A stretch of DNA of 64,000 bases. Source: Bifidobacterium pseudolongum subsp. globosum (GTDB taxonomy: Bacteria > Actinomycetota > Actinomycetes > Actinomycetales > Bifidobacteriaceae). Below are positions 9,302 through 18,370 of this stretch, in pieces (the stretch's first letter is position 1; every line of letters starts with the position of its first letter). The stretch lies in the NCBI RefSeq assembly GCF_004155535.1, contig NZ_RYUH01000011.1, forward strand, positions 48,706 to 112,705, given 5' to 3'. A program made the translations under genes and the position numbers. The notes under the pieces were generated by a model, which saw only the letters and a list, made by a program, of their open reading frames with translations, ran no database searches and had not been told where the DNA came from.

Positions 9302-10158
9302 CAACGCAGTTCCGAGAACATCGGTCCGCGCGACAGTGTCGTCTTCGTCTCCGTCTCTTGGTCGGAGTTGAACGGACCTTCCGGCTTGCTAGGCAGCTGT
9401 GCGCCCTCGCCGTCCTGCTGTGCGGCGTCACGCTCGCGGCGCTCGTTCGGTGTGAGCGGCGGTGCCATCGGGATCAGATCGCGCGGGGCGAGCGGCTCCT
9501 CGCCGCGGTCCACGACGATGTCGGAGAAGAAGCGGTTGAGGATCTCCGCTTCCGGCGACTTGGGGTCCTCGGCCGCGGGGCCCGAGAAGATGCCGCGCAG
9601 CATCCAACGCGGGCCGTCCACACCCACGATGCGCGTGGTGTGCACCTTGCCGTTGTCGAGCTTGACGGGCAGTTCGATCTCGGCTCCGAAAATGCCGGGC
9701 ACTTCCTTGGCGTTGGCGTTGCCTTCGAGCAGGTCCTCGCGCACGTCGTCCCACAGGCCGAGCGTCTTCGGCGCGGCGAACGCCTCAAGCTCAAGGCTCG
9801 ACCGCCCGATCGTCACCGTCGCGCCGAGCAGCGTGTTGTCCGCACGGCTCGCCTTGATGCGCAGCTGGATGCCACGCACGAACGGGATGTAGAACGCGCC
9901 GAGCGACATGTATTCGTCGAAATCAGGGGCGTTGTCCTCGTCGATGTCCCACGGGCCGTACTCTTCGCCGCGGCCCTCGTATGTCATGCTCGTCTCTTCG
10001 GGGATCTGCCCCGTCATGCGCTCGCCAGCCGCGGCATCATCGCCCTGCTGAGATTCGTTGTCGATCCGGACGTCTTCCTTCGCCATGTCTTCGGTCTGCG
10101 AGGCGATGGCCTCGGCCTCACGGTTTTTCTTCTTCTTGCCGAACCCGAACAGTCCCAT
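9301..10158 (-). CDS. DUF3710 family protein
   Basis: A 285-residue soluble protein of the actinobacterial DUF3710 family. It starts MGLFGFGKKKKNREAE, followed by a polar linker (about 15-75) and the conserved core from YGPWDIDEDNAPDFDEYMSLG through the G(V/I)DGPRWMLRGIFSGPA stretch near residue 210. The C-terminal 50 residues are low-complexity and charged. Function unknown. GAGGATAT precedes the ATG. It heads the cluster DUF3710-DUF3159-lipoprotein-methyltransferase; in mycobacteria the same family lies next to dut, which is not in this window. Confidence 0.85.
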   Translation of the reverse strand: MGLFGFGKKKKNREAEAIASQTEDMAKEDVRIDNESQQGDDAAAGERMTGQIPEETSMTYEGRGEEYGPWDIDEDNAPDFDEYMSLGAFYIPFVRGIQLRIKASRADNTLLGATVTIGRSSLELEAFAAPKTLGLWDDVREDLLEGNANAKEVPGIFGAEIELPVKLDNGKVHTTRIVGVDGPRWMLRGIFSGPAAEDPKSPEAEILNRFFSDIVVDRGEEPLAPRDLIPMAPPLTPNERRERDAAQQDGEGAQLPSKPEGPFNSDQETETKTTLSRGPMFSELR

Positions 10159-10328
10159 ATATCCTCATTTCGTTGCGGGCCGCCGGCGGCGCGCATGGCC
10201 ACCGGCAGCCCATTGGCAATAGTCAATCACTACTTCCAGTTCAGTATAGGGCGCATGAGTGATTGCATGGAACGCCGCGCCCGGTTACTGCACCAAACAT
10301 CCATGGCCTGCATGCGCGGTCTTGTGCG

Positions 10329-11189
10329 TCAGACGTCGTACGTGATGGTCAGCGGCGCATGGTCGGACCACCGCTTGAACCATTCCTCGGCGCGGTCCAC
10401 ACGGAATCCCCGTGCGGTGAGCGCAAGCTCGGGCGTGGCGAACTGGTAGTCGAGGCGCCAGCCGGCGTCGTTGTCGAAGGCACGGCCGCGCTGGCTCCAC
10501 CACGTATACGGCCCTTGGATGTCGCCGGCAAGGTCGCGCATCACGTCCACATACTCCATTTGTCCGATCCAGCGGTCCATGTAGGCGCGCTCCTCGGGCA
10601 GGAAGCCGTGCGTGGTGATGTTGGCCTTCGCGTTCTTCAGGTCGATCGGCGTGTGCGCGATGTTGAAGTCGCCGCAGATCACCGCCTGGTTGCCGCCGGA
10701 CGCCGCGATGTCCTGCAGTTCACGCATGCGTTCGGTCATCGCGTCAAGGAAGCGGTATTTCTGCACTTCCTTGATGTCGTCACCGTCGCCGCCCGCGTGC
10801 ACATACACGCACACCACGGTGATCTCGTACCCCTGCGGAGTGTGCACGTCGGCCTCCACCCAGCGCCCCGAGTCCACGTCTTCGTCAAGCCCCGGCAACC
10901 CGATGCGCGTGCGTTCCACGGGGCGGTCGGTGACAAGGCCCACACCCGCGCGCCCCTTGATCCGGCACACGTCGTCCACGGCGGCCAGGTCGTCGGGCGT
11001 GGCGATGCGCCCCTGCTCCACATAGGTCGCGCCGAAGTCCTGGAACATCGCGTCAAGGATCTCCTGCGGCGCACGCGTCTCCTGCATGCACCAGATGTCG
11101 GGCGTGTTGCGGGCGAGCCATTTGCTCACCCCTTTGCGTTTGGCGGCGCGGATGCCGTTGAGGTTCGCGGTGGTGATTGTGAGTGTCAT
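10329..11189 (-). CDS. xth: exodeoxyribonuclease III (AP endonuclease)
   Basis: A DNA-repair nuclease that removes 3' blocks and cuts at abasic sites. The 286-residue protein shows the endonuclease/exonuclease/phosphatase fold motifs: TANLNGIRAA at the N-terminus, the metal-binding Glu in WCMQETRAP, GDFNIAHTPIDLKN, and the C-terminal WSDHAPLTI with the catalytic His. The R-x-Q/D region RLDYQFATPEL is also typical. There is no ribosome binding site; TAGGCT lies seven bases before the ATG, so the message is probably leaderless. It is monocistronic, with a terminator downstream of the neighbouring opp operon facing it. Confidence 0.94.
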   Translation of the reverse strand: MTLTITTANLNGIRAAKRKGVSKWLARNTPDIWCMQETRAPQEILDAMFQDFGATYVEQGRIATPDDLAAVDDVCRIKGRAGVGLVTDRPVERTRIGLPGLDEDVDSGRWVEADVHTPQGYEITVVCVYVHAGGDGDDIKEVQKYRFLDAMTERMRELQDIAASGGNQAVICGDFNIAHTPIDLKNAKANITTHGFLPEERAYMDRWIGQMEYVDVMRDLAGDIQGPYTWWSQRGRAFDNDAGWRLDYQFATPELALTARGFRVDRAEEWFKRWSDHAPLTITYDV

Positions 11190-11196
11190 GCTTTAG

Positions 11197-11202
11197 AGCC
11201 TA
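11197..11202 (-). promoter_or_regulatory. -10 box TAGGCT, leaderless promoter of xth
   Basis: TAGGCT-N7-ATG spacing; the N7 is CTAAAGC and contains no useful ribosome binding site. Confidence 0.45.
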
Positions 11203-11258
11203 CCAGTGCGCCGGATCCACCACTCCCGTTCATGCGTGGTGAACGCACTGACAATGGT

Positions 11259-11300
11259 GGGCGGGTCTCGTGGAAGGTCGTCCTTCCACGAGACCCGCCC
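11259..11300. terminator. terminator hairpin after oppDF
   Basis: A perfect 19-bp stem (arms GGGCGGGTCTCGTGGAAGG and its complement) with loop TCGT lies just past the oppDF stop codon. Confidence 0.8.
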
Positions 11301-11307
11301 CTTCCCA

Positions 11308-13326
11308 TCAGTCCAGATTGAGGCCGAGCTCGAGCTTGCCGCCCGGGATCGCGTCGAGCAGGTCGCGTGTGTACTGCTGCTGCGGGTGCAGGAATACCTC
11401 GTCGGTGGTGCCGTGTTCCACGAGCTTGCCATGCTGCATAACGACCACATCGTCGGCGATCTGGCGCACGACCGCGAGGTCGTGCGTGATGAACAGGTAG
11501 CTCAGGCCGTTCTTGGCCTGCAGATCGTTGAGCAGATGGAGCACCTGGTCCTGCACAAGCACGTCGAGTGCAGACACGGCCTCATCGCAGACGATGACAT
11601 CCGGATTGAGCGCCATCGCGCGCGCGATCGCGATGCGCTGGCGCTGTCCGCCCGAAAGCTCGTTCGGGTAGCGCCGCATGACCGACTCCGGCAGCTCCAC
11701 AAGGTCGAGCAACTCACGCACACGCGCGGCACGGCTCTTCTTGTCACCGATCTTGTGGATGCGCAGCGGCTCCTCGATGGAACGGAAGATCGAATACATC
11801 GGGTCGAGCGAACCGTAGGGGTTCTGGAACACCGGCTGCACATGGCGGCGGAAGTCAAGCAGGCTCTTGCCCTTGAACTGTGCGATGTCGCTGCCGTTGT
11901 ACGTGACGGTGCCGCTTGTGGGCTCAAGCAGCTTGAGCACCATGTTCGACACAGTGGACTTACCGGAACCGGATTCGCCCACAATCGCCAGCGTGGTGCC
12001 GCGCTTGACCTTGAAACTCACGTCGTCGACGGCCTTGAACATGTCTTTGGTGCGCGGGAGCTTGAACTCGCGGGTCAGGTGGCTCACCTCGATGATCGTG
12101 TCCGCCGTCTCGAGCGACTGCTCATTGACCTTGTGCTCCATGATCGCGGAAGCGTCCTGGCCATGCTCCTCGACCGACACGATGCGCTGCGAGGCGAGCG
12201 AAGGCGCCGCGGCCACCAGGCGCTTCGTGTACGGGTGCTGCGGGTGCTGCAGTACCTCAAGCGACGGGCCGGACTCCACTACCTGCCCCTTGTACATGAC
12301 CACGATGTGCTGGGCGCGTTCGGCCGCCAGACCCAGATCATGGGTGATGAACAGCACGGCGGTACCCAACGAATCGGTCAGGTCCTGCAGATGGTCGAGG
12401 ATCTTCTTCTGCACCGTCACGTCGAGCGCGCTCGTCGGCTCGTCGGCGATGAGCAGTTCCGGCCGGCAGGCCAGACCGATCGCGATCAGCGCGCGCTGGC
12501 GCATGCCGCCGGAGAACTCGTGCGGATACTGGCGTGCGCGCGTGGCGGCATCGGGCAGGCCGGCCTCATCGAGCAGGCCGGCGATGCGGTCCTCCATCGA
12601 CGAGCCGGTGACGTATTTCTTGGCGATGTACCATGCGTCGTCATCCTTGACGCCGGCCTTGATCAGGTCGTCGGCCACGCGCCAGCGGGTTTCGGAGCCC
12701 GGCACCCATTCGGAGCGGAAGTACCCCATCTTCTTCGTGAACGCGTCGCCTTCCACGCCAATGCCCACAAGCGCCTGTTCGGCGGCTTCGAGCAGTTCCG
12801 GCAGCTCCTTGGAACCGAGGAACGTCTCGTCGCCTTCGCTCTTGATCTCGATGTCCGCGTTGGCGAGCGCCTTGGCCAGATCGGAGCGCTTTTCGTGCGA
12901 GACGTCCATGTTGTTGGCCACAAGCGCCTCTTTGACCTGCGTGCCGATGCGCCACACCGGATTGAGGTTGCTCATCGGGTCCTGCGGCACAAGGCCCATC
13001 TTGGAGCCGCGCACGTTCACGAACTCTTTTTGCGTGTAGTGCGAGATCTCGGTGCCGTTGAGCTTGATGGAGCCGCCCACGACCTTACCGGTGCCCGGCA
13101 GCAGGCCCAGGCACGCCATGGCGGACGTGGATTTGCCGGAGCCGGATTCGCCCACGATGGCCACCCACTGGCCCGGGTAGACGCTGAACGAGGAGTCGCG
13201 CACCGCATGCACGGCGCGGCCGTCGTCGGTCGTGAAGTCCACCTGCAGGTCCTTGACCTCGAGAAGCGGCCCTTCGGCGCGCTGCAGCTGGTCGAGTTTA
13301 TCGTCGATATTCGTTTGCTCACTCAT
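11308..13326 (-). CDS. oppDF: oligopeptide ABC transporter, fused OppD-OppF ATPase
   Basis: A 672-residue cytoplasmic ATPase made of two complete ABC domains. Each has a Walker A (GESGSGKSTSAM near residue 50; GESGSGKSTVSN near 385), a signature (FSGGMRQRALIA; LSGGQRQRIAIA) and a Walker B with D-loop (LLIADEPTSALD; VIVCDEAVSALD). The second domain carries the OppF-type C-terminal extension (HPQHPYTKRL and HPQQQYTRDLL motifs occur in both halves). The first domain has a long insertion (about residues 105-245, around MDVSHEKRSDL and GDETFLGSK) between Walker A and the signature that is not usual for OppD. Start chosen at MSEQTNID with GAGG upstream; the longer frame overlaps oppC. Last gene of the oppABCDF operon. 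Confidence 0.92.
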   Translation of the reverse strand: MSEQTNIDDKLDQLQRAEGPLLEVKDLQVDFTTDDGRAVHAVRDSSFSVYPGQWVAIVGESGSGKSTSAMACLGLLPGTGKVVGGSIKLNGTEISHYTQKEFVNVRGSKMGLVPQDPMSNLNPVWRIGTQVKEALVANNMDVSHEKRSDLAKALANADIEIKSEGDETFLGSKELPELLEAAEQALVGIGVEGDAFTKKMGYFRSEWVPGSETRWRVADDLIKAGVKDDDAWYIAKKYVTGSSMEDRIAGLLDEAGLPDAATRARQYPHEFSGGMRQRALIAIGLACRPELLIADEPTSALDVTVQKKILDHLQDLTDSLGTAVLFITHDLGLAAERAQHIVVMYKGQVVESGPSLEVLQHPQHPYTKRLVAAAPSLASQRIVSVEEHGQDASAIMEHKVNEQSLETADTIIEVSHLTREFKLPRTKDMFKAVDDVSFKVKRGTTLAIVGESGSGKSTVSNMVLKLLEPTSGTVTYNGSDIAQFKGKSLLDFRRHVQPVFQNPYGSLDPMYSIFRSIEEPLRIHKIGDKKSRAARVRELLDLVELPESVMRRYPNELSGGQRQRIAIARAMALNPDVIVCDEAVSALDVLVQDQVLHLLNDLQAKNGLSYLFITHDLAVVRQIADDVVVMQHGKLVEHGTTDEVFLHPQQQYTRDLLDAIPGGKLELGLNLD

Positions 13327-13345
13327 TTGCTTAACCTCGCGAAGC

Positions 13346-14299
13346 TCACGCCGTACGGCTCTTGGGATCAAGGGCGTCCTTGACGGCATCGCCCATCATG
13401 ATGAACGCCAACACGGTGACCGCCAATGCCACGGACGGGTAGAACAGCACCATCGGGTCGGTGCGCAGAATCGACTGCGCGTTCGAGATGTCGCCGCCCC
13501 AGCTGACCGTCGTCGATGGCAGACCGATGCCAAGGAAGCTCAGTGTGGCTTCGGAGACGATGTACGAACCGAGCGACGTGGTGGCGATGACGATGATCGG
13601 CGCAAGCGAGTTGGGCAGGATATGGCGGAACAGGTTGCGCATCGGGGTGGAGCCCAGTGCGGTGGACGCCGTGTTGAATTCGAGGTTCTTCGACGAAAGC
13701 ACGGCGCCGCGGGCGATGCGCGCGGTGGAGACCCAGCCGAAGAGCGCGAGCACGAGCACGACCTTCCAGATCGAGGTGACGGTGCGGAACATCTGCAGCA
13801 CCACGATCGCGCCGAGCAGCATCGGGATGGCCATGAAGATGTCGACGATGCGGCTGAGCACCGCGTCGATCCAGCCGCCGCAGAAACCGGCGATGGCGCC
13901 GATGAGCGTGCCGACCGCCACGACGATGAGGGTGGAGAGAATGCCGACGCTCAGCGATGTGCGTGTGCCGTAGATGACACGCGCGTACACGTCACAGCCC
14001 TGCATGTCGAATCCGAAGGGGTGCCCCGGGCGTGCGGGCTCAAGCGAATCGTCGAGCGTGCAGTAGTTCGGGTCGGTCTTGGTGAAGACGCCCGGGAAGA
14101 GCGCCACGAAGATGATGAACACGATGAGGATCGCCGAGATGATGAACAGCGGGTTCCTGCGCAGCGTGCGCCACGCGTCGGACCACATGCTTGTGGCCGG
14201 TGCGGATTCGTCGACCGTGTCCACCGTCTGCAGCGGCGTCTCTTCGAGCGGGGCGACGTAACGCTCCTGCCCCGGAAGCGTTGTATTGATGTCTGTCAT
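13346..14299 (-). CDS. oppC: oligopeptide ABC transporter permease OppC
   Basis: A 317-residue inner-membrane permease. After a polar N-terminal tail (residues 1-40) there is one helix (NPLFIISAILIVFIIFVALF), a periplasmic stretch with HPFGFDMQGCDVYARVIYGTRTSL, and five more helices. The EAA loop is visible as EFNTASTALGSTPMRNLFRHILPNS, which contacts the ATPase. Members are normally near 300 residues, so length fits. The start MTDINT has AAAGGGG eight bases upstream and lies 17 bases after the oppB stop. Confidence 0.92.
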   Translation of the reverse strand: MTDINTTLPGQERYVAPLEETPLQTVDTVDESAPATSMWSDAWRTLRRNPLFIISAILIVFIIFVALFPGVFTKTDPNYCTLDDSLEPARPGHPFGFDMQGCDVYARVIYGTRTSLSVGILSTLIVVAVGTLIGAIAGFCGGWIDAVLSRIVDIFMAIPMLLGAIVVLQMFRTVTSIWKVVLVLALFGWVSTARIARGAVLSSKNLEFNTASTALGSTPMRNLFRHILPNSLAPIIVIATTSLGSYIVSEATLSFLGIGLPSTTVSWGGDISNAQSILRTDPMVLFYPSVALAVTVLAFIMMGDAVKDALDPKSRTA

Positions 14300-14316
14300 G
14301 TGCAATACCCCTTTAC

Positions 14317-15243
14317 TCACGCGTACCTGATGCGCGGATCAAGTGCCGCATACAGCATGTCGACAAGCAGGTTGCACACCACGAACACGAGCGTGAGCAG
14401 TGTGACGACCGAGACGACCATGTTGGCTTCGCCCTTGAGGATGCTCTGGTAGGTCAGGAAACCGATGCCGTGGATGTTGAAGATCTGTTCGGTGATCATG
14501 GCGCCGCCCATCAGCGCGCCAAGGTCCTGGCCCAGATAGGTGACGACCGGGATCATCGAATTGCGCAGAATGTGGCGGAAGATGACCGAACGGTTGCTCA
14601 TGCCCTTGGCGCGCGCCGTGCGCACATAGTCGAGCGAGACGTTCGACGAGACCTCGGAACGGGCCAGGCGGATGATGTAGGCCATCGAGACCGATCCCAG
14701 CACCATCGCCGGCATCAGCAGGTCGAAGAAGCCCGGGTTCGAGCCCGCCGTGACCGGCAGGATGCTCCATTTGACGCCTAGGAAATACTGGCCCAGGAAG
14801 CCGGTGACGAATGTCGGCACCGAGATGAGCAGCAGCGAGACGATCAGGATCACCGAGTCATACCACTTGCCCTTCTTGAGGCCCGAGATGACACCAAACA
14901 CACATCCGAAGATGGCTTCGAAGCAGAATGCCATGAGCGCGAGCTTGATCGTCACGGGGAACGCGCGACTGATCTCGTCGATGACCGGCTGCCCGGAGAA
15001 GGTGTTGCCGAAGTCGAGTGTGAAGGCGTTCTTCAGGAACAGCAGATACTGCACCAGGAATGGCTTGTCCAAATTGTATTCCGCGCGGATCTGGGCGGCG
15101 ACGGATTCATTGACAGGCTTGTCTCCGAACATCGCCTTGACCGGATCGCCCGGCAACGCGAAGACCAGCGCATACACCAACAGTGTCGTACCAAGAACCA
15201 CAGGGATCATCTGCAGAATGCGTCGCAGAAGATATTTGCCCAT
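14317..15243 (-). CDS. oppB: oligopeptide ABC transporter permease OppB
   Basis: A 308-residue inner-membrane permease starting MGKYLLRRILQMIPVVLG, the standard OppB opening. The pattern is one helix, a periplasmic region (GDPVKAMFGDKPVNES), then five helices. The EAA loop reads DYVRTARAKGMSNRSVIFRHILRNS. AAGGAG sits seven bases before the ATG, which is why I reject the longer in-frame start. It follows oppA across a 219-base gap containing a terminator, so oppBCDF may be transcribed at a lower level than oppA. Confidence 0.93.
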   Translation of the reverse strand: MGKYLLRRILQMIPVVLGTTLLVYALVFALPGDPVKAMFGDKPVNESVAAQIRAEYNLDKPFLVQYLLFLKNAFTLDFGNTFSGQPVIDEISRAFPVTIKLALMAFCFEAIFGCVFGVISGLKKGKWYDSVILIVSLLLISVPTFVTGFLGQYFLGVKWSILPVTAGSNPGFFDLLMPAMVLGSVSMAYIIRLARSEVSSNVSLDYVRTARAKGMSNRSVIFRHILRNSMIPVVTYLGQDLGALMGGAMITEQIFNIHGIGFLTYQSILKGEANMVVSVVTLLTLVFVVCNLLVDMLYAALDPRIRYA

Positions 15244-15386
15244 CGGTTTCTCCTTATTCCTCTTGACCCCGTTCGGCCACGGCGGCGTGCGCGGTCGGCG
15301 CGGCTGCCGTCCATGGGGTCCACAAGTACCCAGCAAGTCTACCGCATGCGCTGACTTAGCGTTCAGCTCATGCATCAATCATCACA

Positions 15387-15420
15387 AAGGCCCCGCAATC
15401 ATTGACGATTGCGGGGCCTT
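15387..15420. terminator. intercistronic terminator between oppA and oppB
   Basis: A 14-bp stem (AAGGCCCCGCAATC and its complement) with a six-base loop lies 43 bases past the oppA stop. Such placement usually lets the binding-protein message accumulate above the permease message. The same stem sequence recurs after the bL37 gene near 41.66 kb. Confidence 0.75.
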
Positions 15421-15462
15421 GCCATGGAACGGTTTGTTCAGCGTTTCACTGCGAGCGCCGTC

Positions 15463-17088
15463 TCACTTGGAGAGGTTCTCGTAGATTGGCTGGTTCTGCC
15501 AGTCCATCTCGAAGTTCTTGATGCCCTTGGCGGCCACGCCGTTGGCGTTCGAGTAGTACAGCGGAATCGCAGGGAGCTGCTCGAGCAGGATCTCCTCGGC
15601 CTGCTGGTACAGCTTGTTCTGCTCATCGGCGCTCGGCGAGGACGCCGCCTTGGAGAGCAGCTCGTCGACTTCGGCGTTCTTGTAGTCGCCGTCGTTGGAA
15701 CCGTGGCCATCGGCCGCGTCCGAATCGTACAGCTGGTACAGGTAGTTCTCCGGCGACGGGTAATCCGGCTGCCAACCGGTGCGGAACGCGCCTTCGATCT
15801 TGCGCTGCGAGACGGCGTCGCGGAACTCCTGGAAGGTCGGCATGGGGTTGGTGGCCACATCGATGCCAAGGGTGTTCTTCACGGAGTTGACGATGGCGTC
15901 GTAGATCGGCTTCGCGCCGCCGTCGGCGTTGAACGAGAAGGTGAGCTTGCCGTCATACTTGGAGATGGCGTCGGCCTTCGCCCACAGTTCCTTGGCCTTC
16001 GACTCGTTGTACTTGAGGTTGTCGGAGCCCTTGAGGTCATCGGAATACCCCGGGATCACAGGCGCGATGAAGTCGGTGGCCGGCGTGCCCACGCCATTGA
16101 GCACCTTGGAGACGATGTTCTCACGGTTGATGGCCATGGAGAGGGCCTGACGGCGCAGCTGGCCTTCCTCGGTGCTGGTCTCCCAGTGCTTGAGGCCCGC
16201 GGGGATGGTGAAGGTCTGGATCACGGAACCGGCCTTGTTGTAGGCCTCGACCTTGGAATCGGATTCGAAGGTCTTGGTGGCGGAAGCGGGGACGGTGTCC
16301 ATCACGTCGAGGTTGCCCGCCTGCACGTCGGCATAGGCGGCATCGGTGTCGGTGTAGATCTTGAAGGTGACGCCGTCGTTCTTCGGCTTATCCTCACCCT
16401 TGTAATCGCCGTTCTTGGTGAGCACGATCTGGGAATTGTGGTCCCACTTGTCGAGCTTGTACATGCCGTTGCCCACCGGCTTTTCGCCGAAGGCCTTCGG
16501 ATCCTTGTAGAAGGACTCCGGCAGCGGGGCGAACGCCAGGTAGCCGACCATGATCGGGAACACCGAGTTCGGGGAGTTCAGATCGACGGTGAAGGTCTTG
16601 TCGTCCTGCACCTTGAGGCCCTCGAGCTGCTCGTCGCCCTTGAGCGAATCGGCGTCCTGCAGCTTGTCGTAGCCCTTGATGGAGCTGAAGAACGACGAGC
16701 ACTTCTGCGCGTTCTTCGCGTTGGCCGTGTAGCTCCACGACTTGGTGAAGGACTCGGCGGTCACCGGGGTGCCGTCCGTGAACTTCCATCCGTCCTTGAG
16801 CTTGATGGTGTACTGGGTGGCGTCCTTGTTCGGCTCGATCGAGTCGGCCACTTCCATCTTGGTCTCGCCCTTGGAGTCGTAACGCACCAGGTTCGCGAAC
16901 AGCAGCTGGCCCACCTTGCCGCCGCCGGTCTCGTTGGTGTCTCCCGGGATGAGCGCGTTCTGCGGCTCGGAGTTGAACGCCGTGATGACGTTGCCCGCCG
17001 AGGCAGTAGAGCCGGATCCGCCACAGCCACTGAGCAGCATGCCGAGCGTACATACGCCGGCAGCGATCGCCATGACCTTCTTCTTCAT
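15463..17088 (-). CDS. oppA: oligopeptide-binding lipoprotein OppA
   Basis: A 541-residue extracellular solute-binding protein (family 5) that captures peptides and delivers them to OppBC. The signal peptide MKKKVMAIAAGVCTLGMLLSGC ends in the lipobox LSGC, so it is lipid-anchored after cleavage. Mature motifs include PQNALIPGDTNETGGG near the start, DGWKFTDGTPVTAESFTKSW, and the conserved PDYPSPENYLYQLY near residue 430. An AGGA-type ribosome binding site (CAAGGACAGGAGT) precedes the ATG. The gene is preceded by an elaborate hairpin in its presumed leader and followed by a terminator. Confidence 0.93.
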   Translation of the reverse strand: MKKKVMAIAAGVCTLGMLLSGCGGSGSTASAGNVITAFNSEPQNALIPGDTNETGGGKVGQLLFANLVRYDSKGETKMEVADSIEPNKDATQYTIKLKDGWKFTDGTPVTAESFTKSWSYTANAKNAQKCSSFFSSIKGYDKLQDADSLKGDEQLEGLKVQDDKTFTVDLNSPNSVFPIMVGYLAFAPLPESFYKDPKAFGEKPVGNGMYKLDKWDHNSQIVLTKNGDYKGEDKPKNDGVTFKIYTDTDAAYADVQAGNLDVMDTVPASATKTFESDSKVEAYNKAGSVIQTFTIPAGLKHWETSTEEGQLRRQALSMAINRENIVSKVLNGVGTPATDFIAPVIPGYSDDLKGSDNLKYNESKAKELWAKADAISKYDGKLTFSFNADGGAKPIYDAIVNSVKNTLGIDVATNPMPTFQEFRDAVSQRKIEGAFRTGWQPDYPSPENYLYQLYDSDAADGHGSNDGDYKNAEVDELLSKAASSPSADEQNKLYQQAEEILLEQLPAIPLYYSNANGVAAKGIKNFEMDWQNQPIYENLSK

Positions 17089-17452
17089 GTTGTACTCCTG
17101 TCCTTGAGGAATGCGGATGGTGTATCCACCAAAGCAATGGGGTTGAACGCGCGCATACGCATATGCGCTCCGTCAACCCCGTTGCTGCATAGCTCACCAT
17201 TGTGCCACACGGGTATGGCGCGCAGATTTCAACAACGTTTGCAAAACCATGAGCAAAAGAGGTGCTTCTTCACACAACACTCACTGTCATTCCACAACAT
17301 CATACGAGGTACTGCACGCTATTTACCGGGATTTACGAGGTCGCCGCACACGCCAATATGTCCCGAAAACGATTGCATCCGTCTTCGAGCGCCATGTTCA
17401 CCCAATGCGAACCTTCACAATTGCGCCACAACCACACCGTGCAGCGACCGCG
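17089..17452. other. oppA upstream region, 364 bases, with a long leader hairpin
   Basis: No gene is seen. The region holds a long inverted repeat at 17134-17185 (listed separately) close to oppA. Further out it is AT-richer and includes TTTGCAAAACC and AACAACGTTTG stretches that could be promoter or repressor sites. No clear -35/-10 pair can be assigned. Confidence 0.5.
17134..17185 (-). promoter_or_regulatory. long stem-loop in the oppA leader
   Basis: On the minus strand GCAACGGGGTTGA pairs with TCAACCCCATTGC (12 of 13) and encloses a second perfect stem GCGCATA/TATGCGC with loop TGCG. It ends 46 bases before the oppA start and has no U-run, so it looks like an mRNA-stabilising or regulatory leader element rather than a simple terminator. 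Confidence 0.5.
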
Positions 17453-18370
17453 CTACGCGCGCGGGAACGCCTGCTGGTAGCGAGATTTGAGCTGCTCGAT
17501 CGACACATGCGTATAGCGCTGCGTCGTCTGCAGCGAGGAATGCCCCAGCATCTCCTGCACCTCGCGCAGGTCCGCTCCCCCGTCGAGCATATGCGTCGCC
17601 GCGCTGTGACGCAGCGCATGCGGTGAGATGTCGGGCACACCGGCACGCGCCGCTTCGCGGTGTACGACACCACGGACCACGCGCTGGTCGATGCGCGCGC
17701 CACGCGCGCCAAGGAACAGCGCGTTGCCCGAACGCGGCGTCATGAGGCACGGCCTGCCCTGTTCAGTCCATTGTTCGAGCGCATGCTGTGCGGGCACGCC
17801 GAACGGCACGACGCGCTGCTTGTCGCCTTTGCCCGTGACGGTGATTGTGCGGTTGCCGTAGTGCACGCTGCCCAGGTCCATCGAGACCAGTTCCGCGACG
17901 CGGATGCCCGTCGCGTACAGCACTTCGAGCATCGCGCAGTCGCGCAGTGCGAGCGCGCGTGCATGCGGGTCGTCGTCGCCCCGTGCGGCTTCGGCGTCGG
18001 CTTCGTCCATAAGCGCCCCTGCCTGCGTCTCGTTGAGCACGGCGGGCAGCGTCTTCGGCAGTTTCGGCGTCTTGAGCGCGGACGCCGGATTGTGCGTGAG
18101 CACACCGTGTTCGAGCGCCCATGCAAAGAACCGGCGTACCGCGATTGTCTTGCGCGCGAGGCTGCTTTTCGAGACGTGGTGCGACTCCTCCCCCATCCAC
18201 ATCCGCAAGTCGGACAACGTCACACCGTCGAGCTCCGTCTTCCCCGATGCCGCGAGCGCGTCGAGGCATTGGAGCACATCGGAACGGTAGGCGGCGACGG
18301 TGTGTTCGCTCAATCCTTTCGCCGCGCGCAGATAATCGACGAACCGTTCGACCGTATACTGTGCGTCCAT
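17453..18370 (-). CDS. xerC: tyrosine site-specific recombinase XerC
   Basis: A 305-residue recombinase, probably the XerC partner of the XerD near 32.8 kb; together they resolve chromosome dimers at dif. An N-terminal SAM-like core-binding domain (residues 1-95) precedes the catalytic domain with YATGIRVAELVSMD (Arg), GKGDKQRVVP (Lys), PHALRHSAATHML (His and Arg), GHSSLQTTQRYTH (His and nucleophile Tyr). Start at MDAQYTVERF, with GGGGAG four bases upstream; the longer frame has no ribosome binding site. It is not next to phage genes, supporting a housekeeping role. Confidence 0.9.
   Translation of the reverse strand: MDAQYTVERFVDYLRAAKGLSEHTVAAYRSDVLQCLDALAASGKTELDGVTLSDLRMWMGEESHHVSKSSLARKTIAVRRFFAWALEHGVLTHNPASALKTPKLPKTLPAVLNETQAGALMDEADAEAARGDDDPHARALALRDCAMLEVLYATGIRVAELVSMDLGSVHYGNRTITVTGKGDKQRVVPFGVPAQHALEQWTEQGRPCLMTPRSGNALFLGARGARIDQRVVRGVVHREAARAGVPDISPHALRHSAATHMLDGGADLREVQEMLGHSSLQTTQRYTHVSIEQLKSRYQQAFPRA

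Noticed and set aside
10219..10235. AATAGTCAATCACTAC as a second NrtR site upstream of the DUF3710 gene
   Set aside because: Only the left half site matches; the right half is not complementary and the gene has no link to NAD metabolism.
11206..13383. 725-codon plus-strand frame opposite oppDF
   Set aside because: A shadow frame. It also spans the terminator hairpin after oppDF.
15409..17490. 693-codon plus-strand frame opposite oppA
   Set aside because: Shadow of oppA; composition is not protein-like and no start signal exists.
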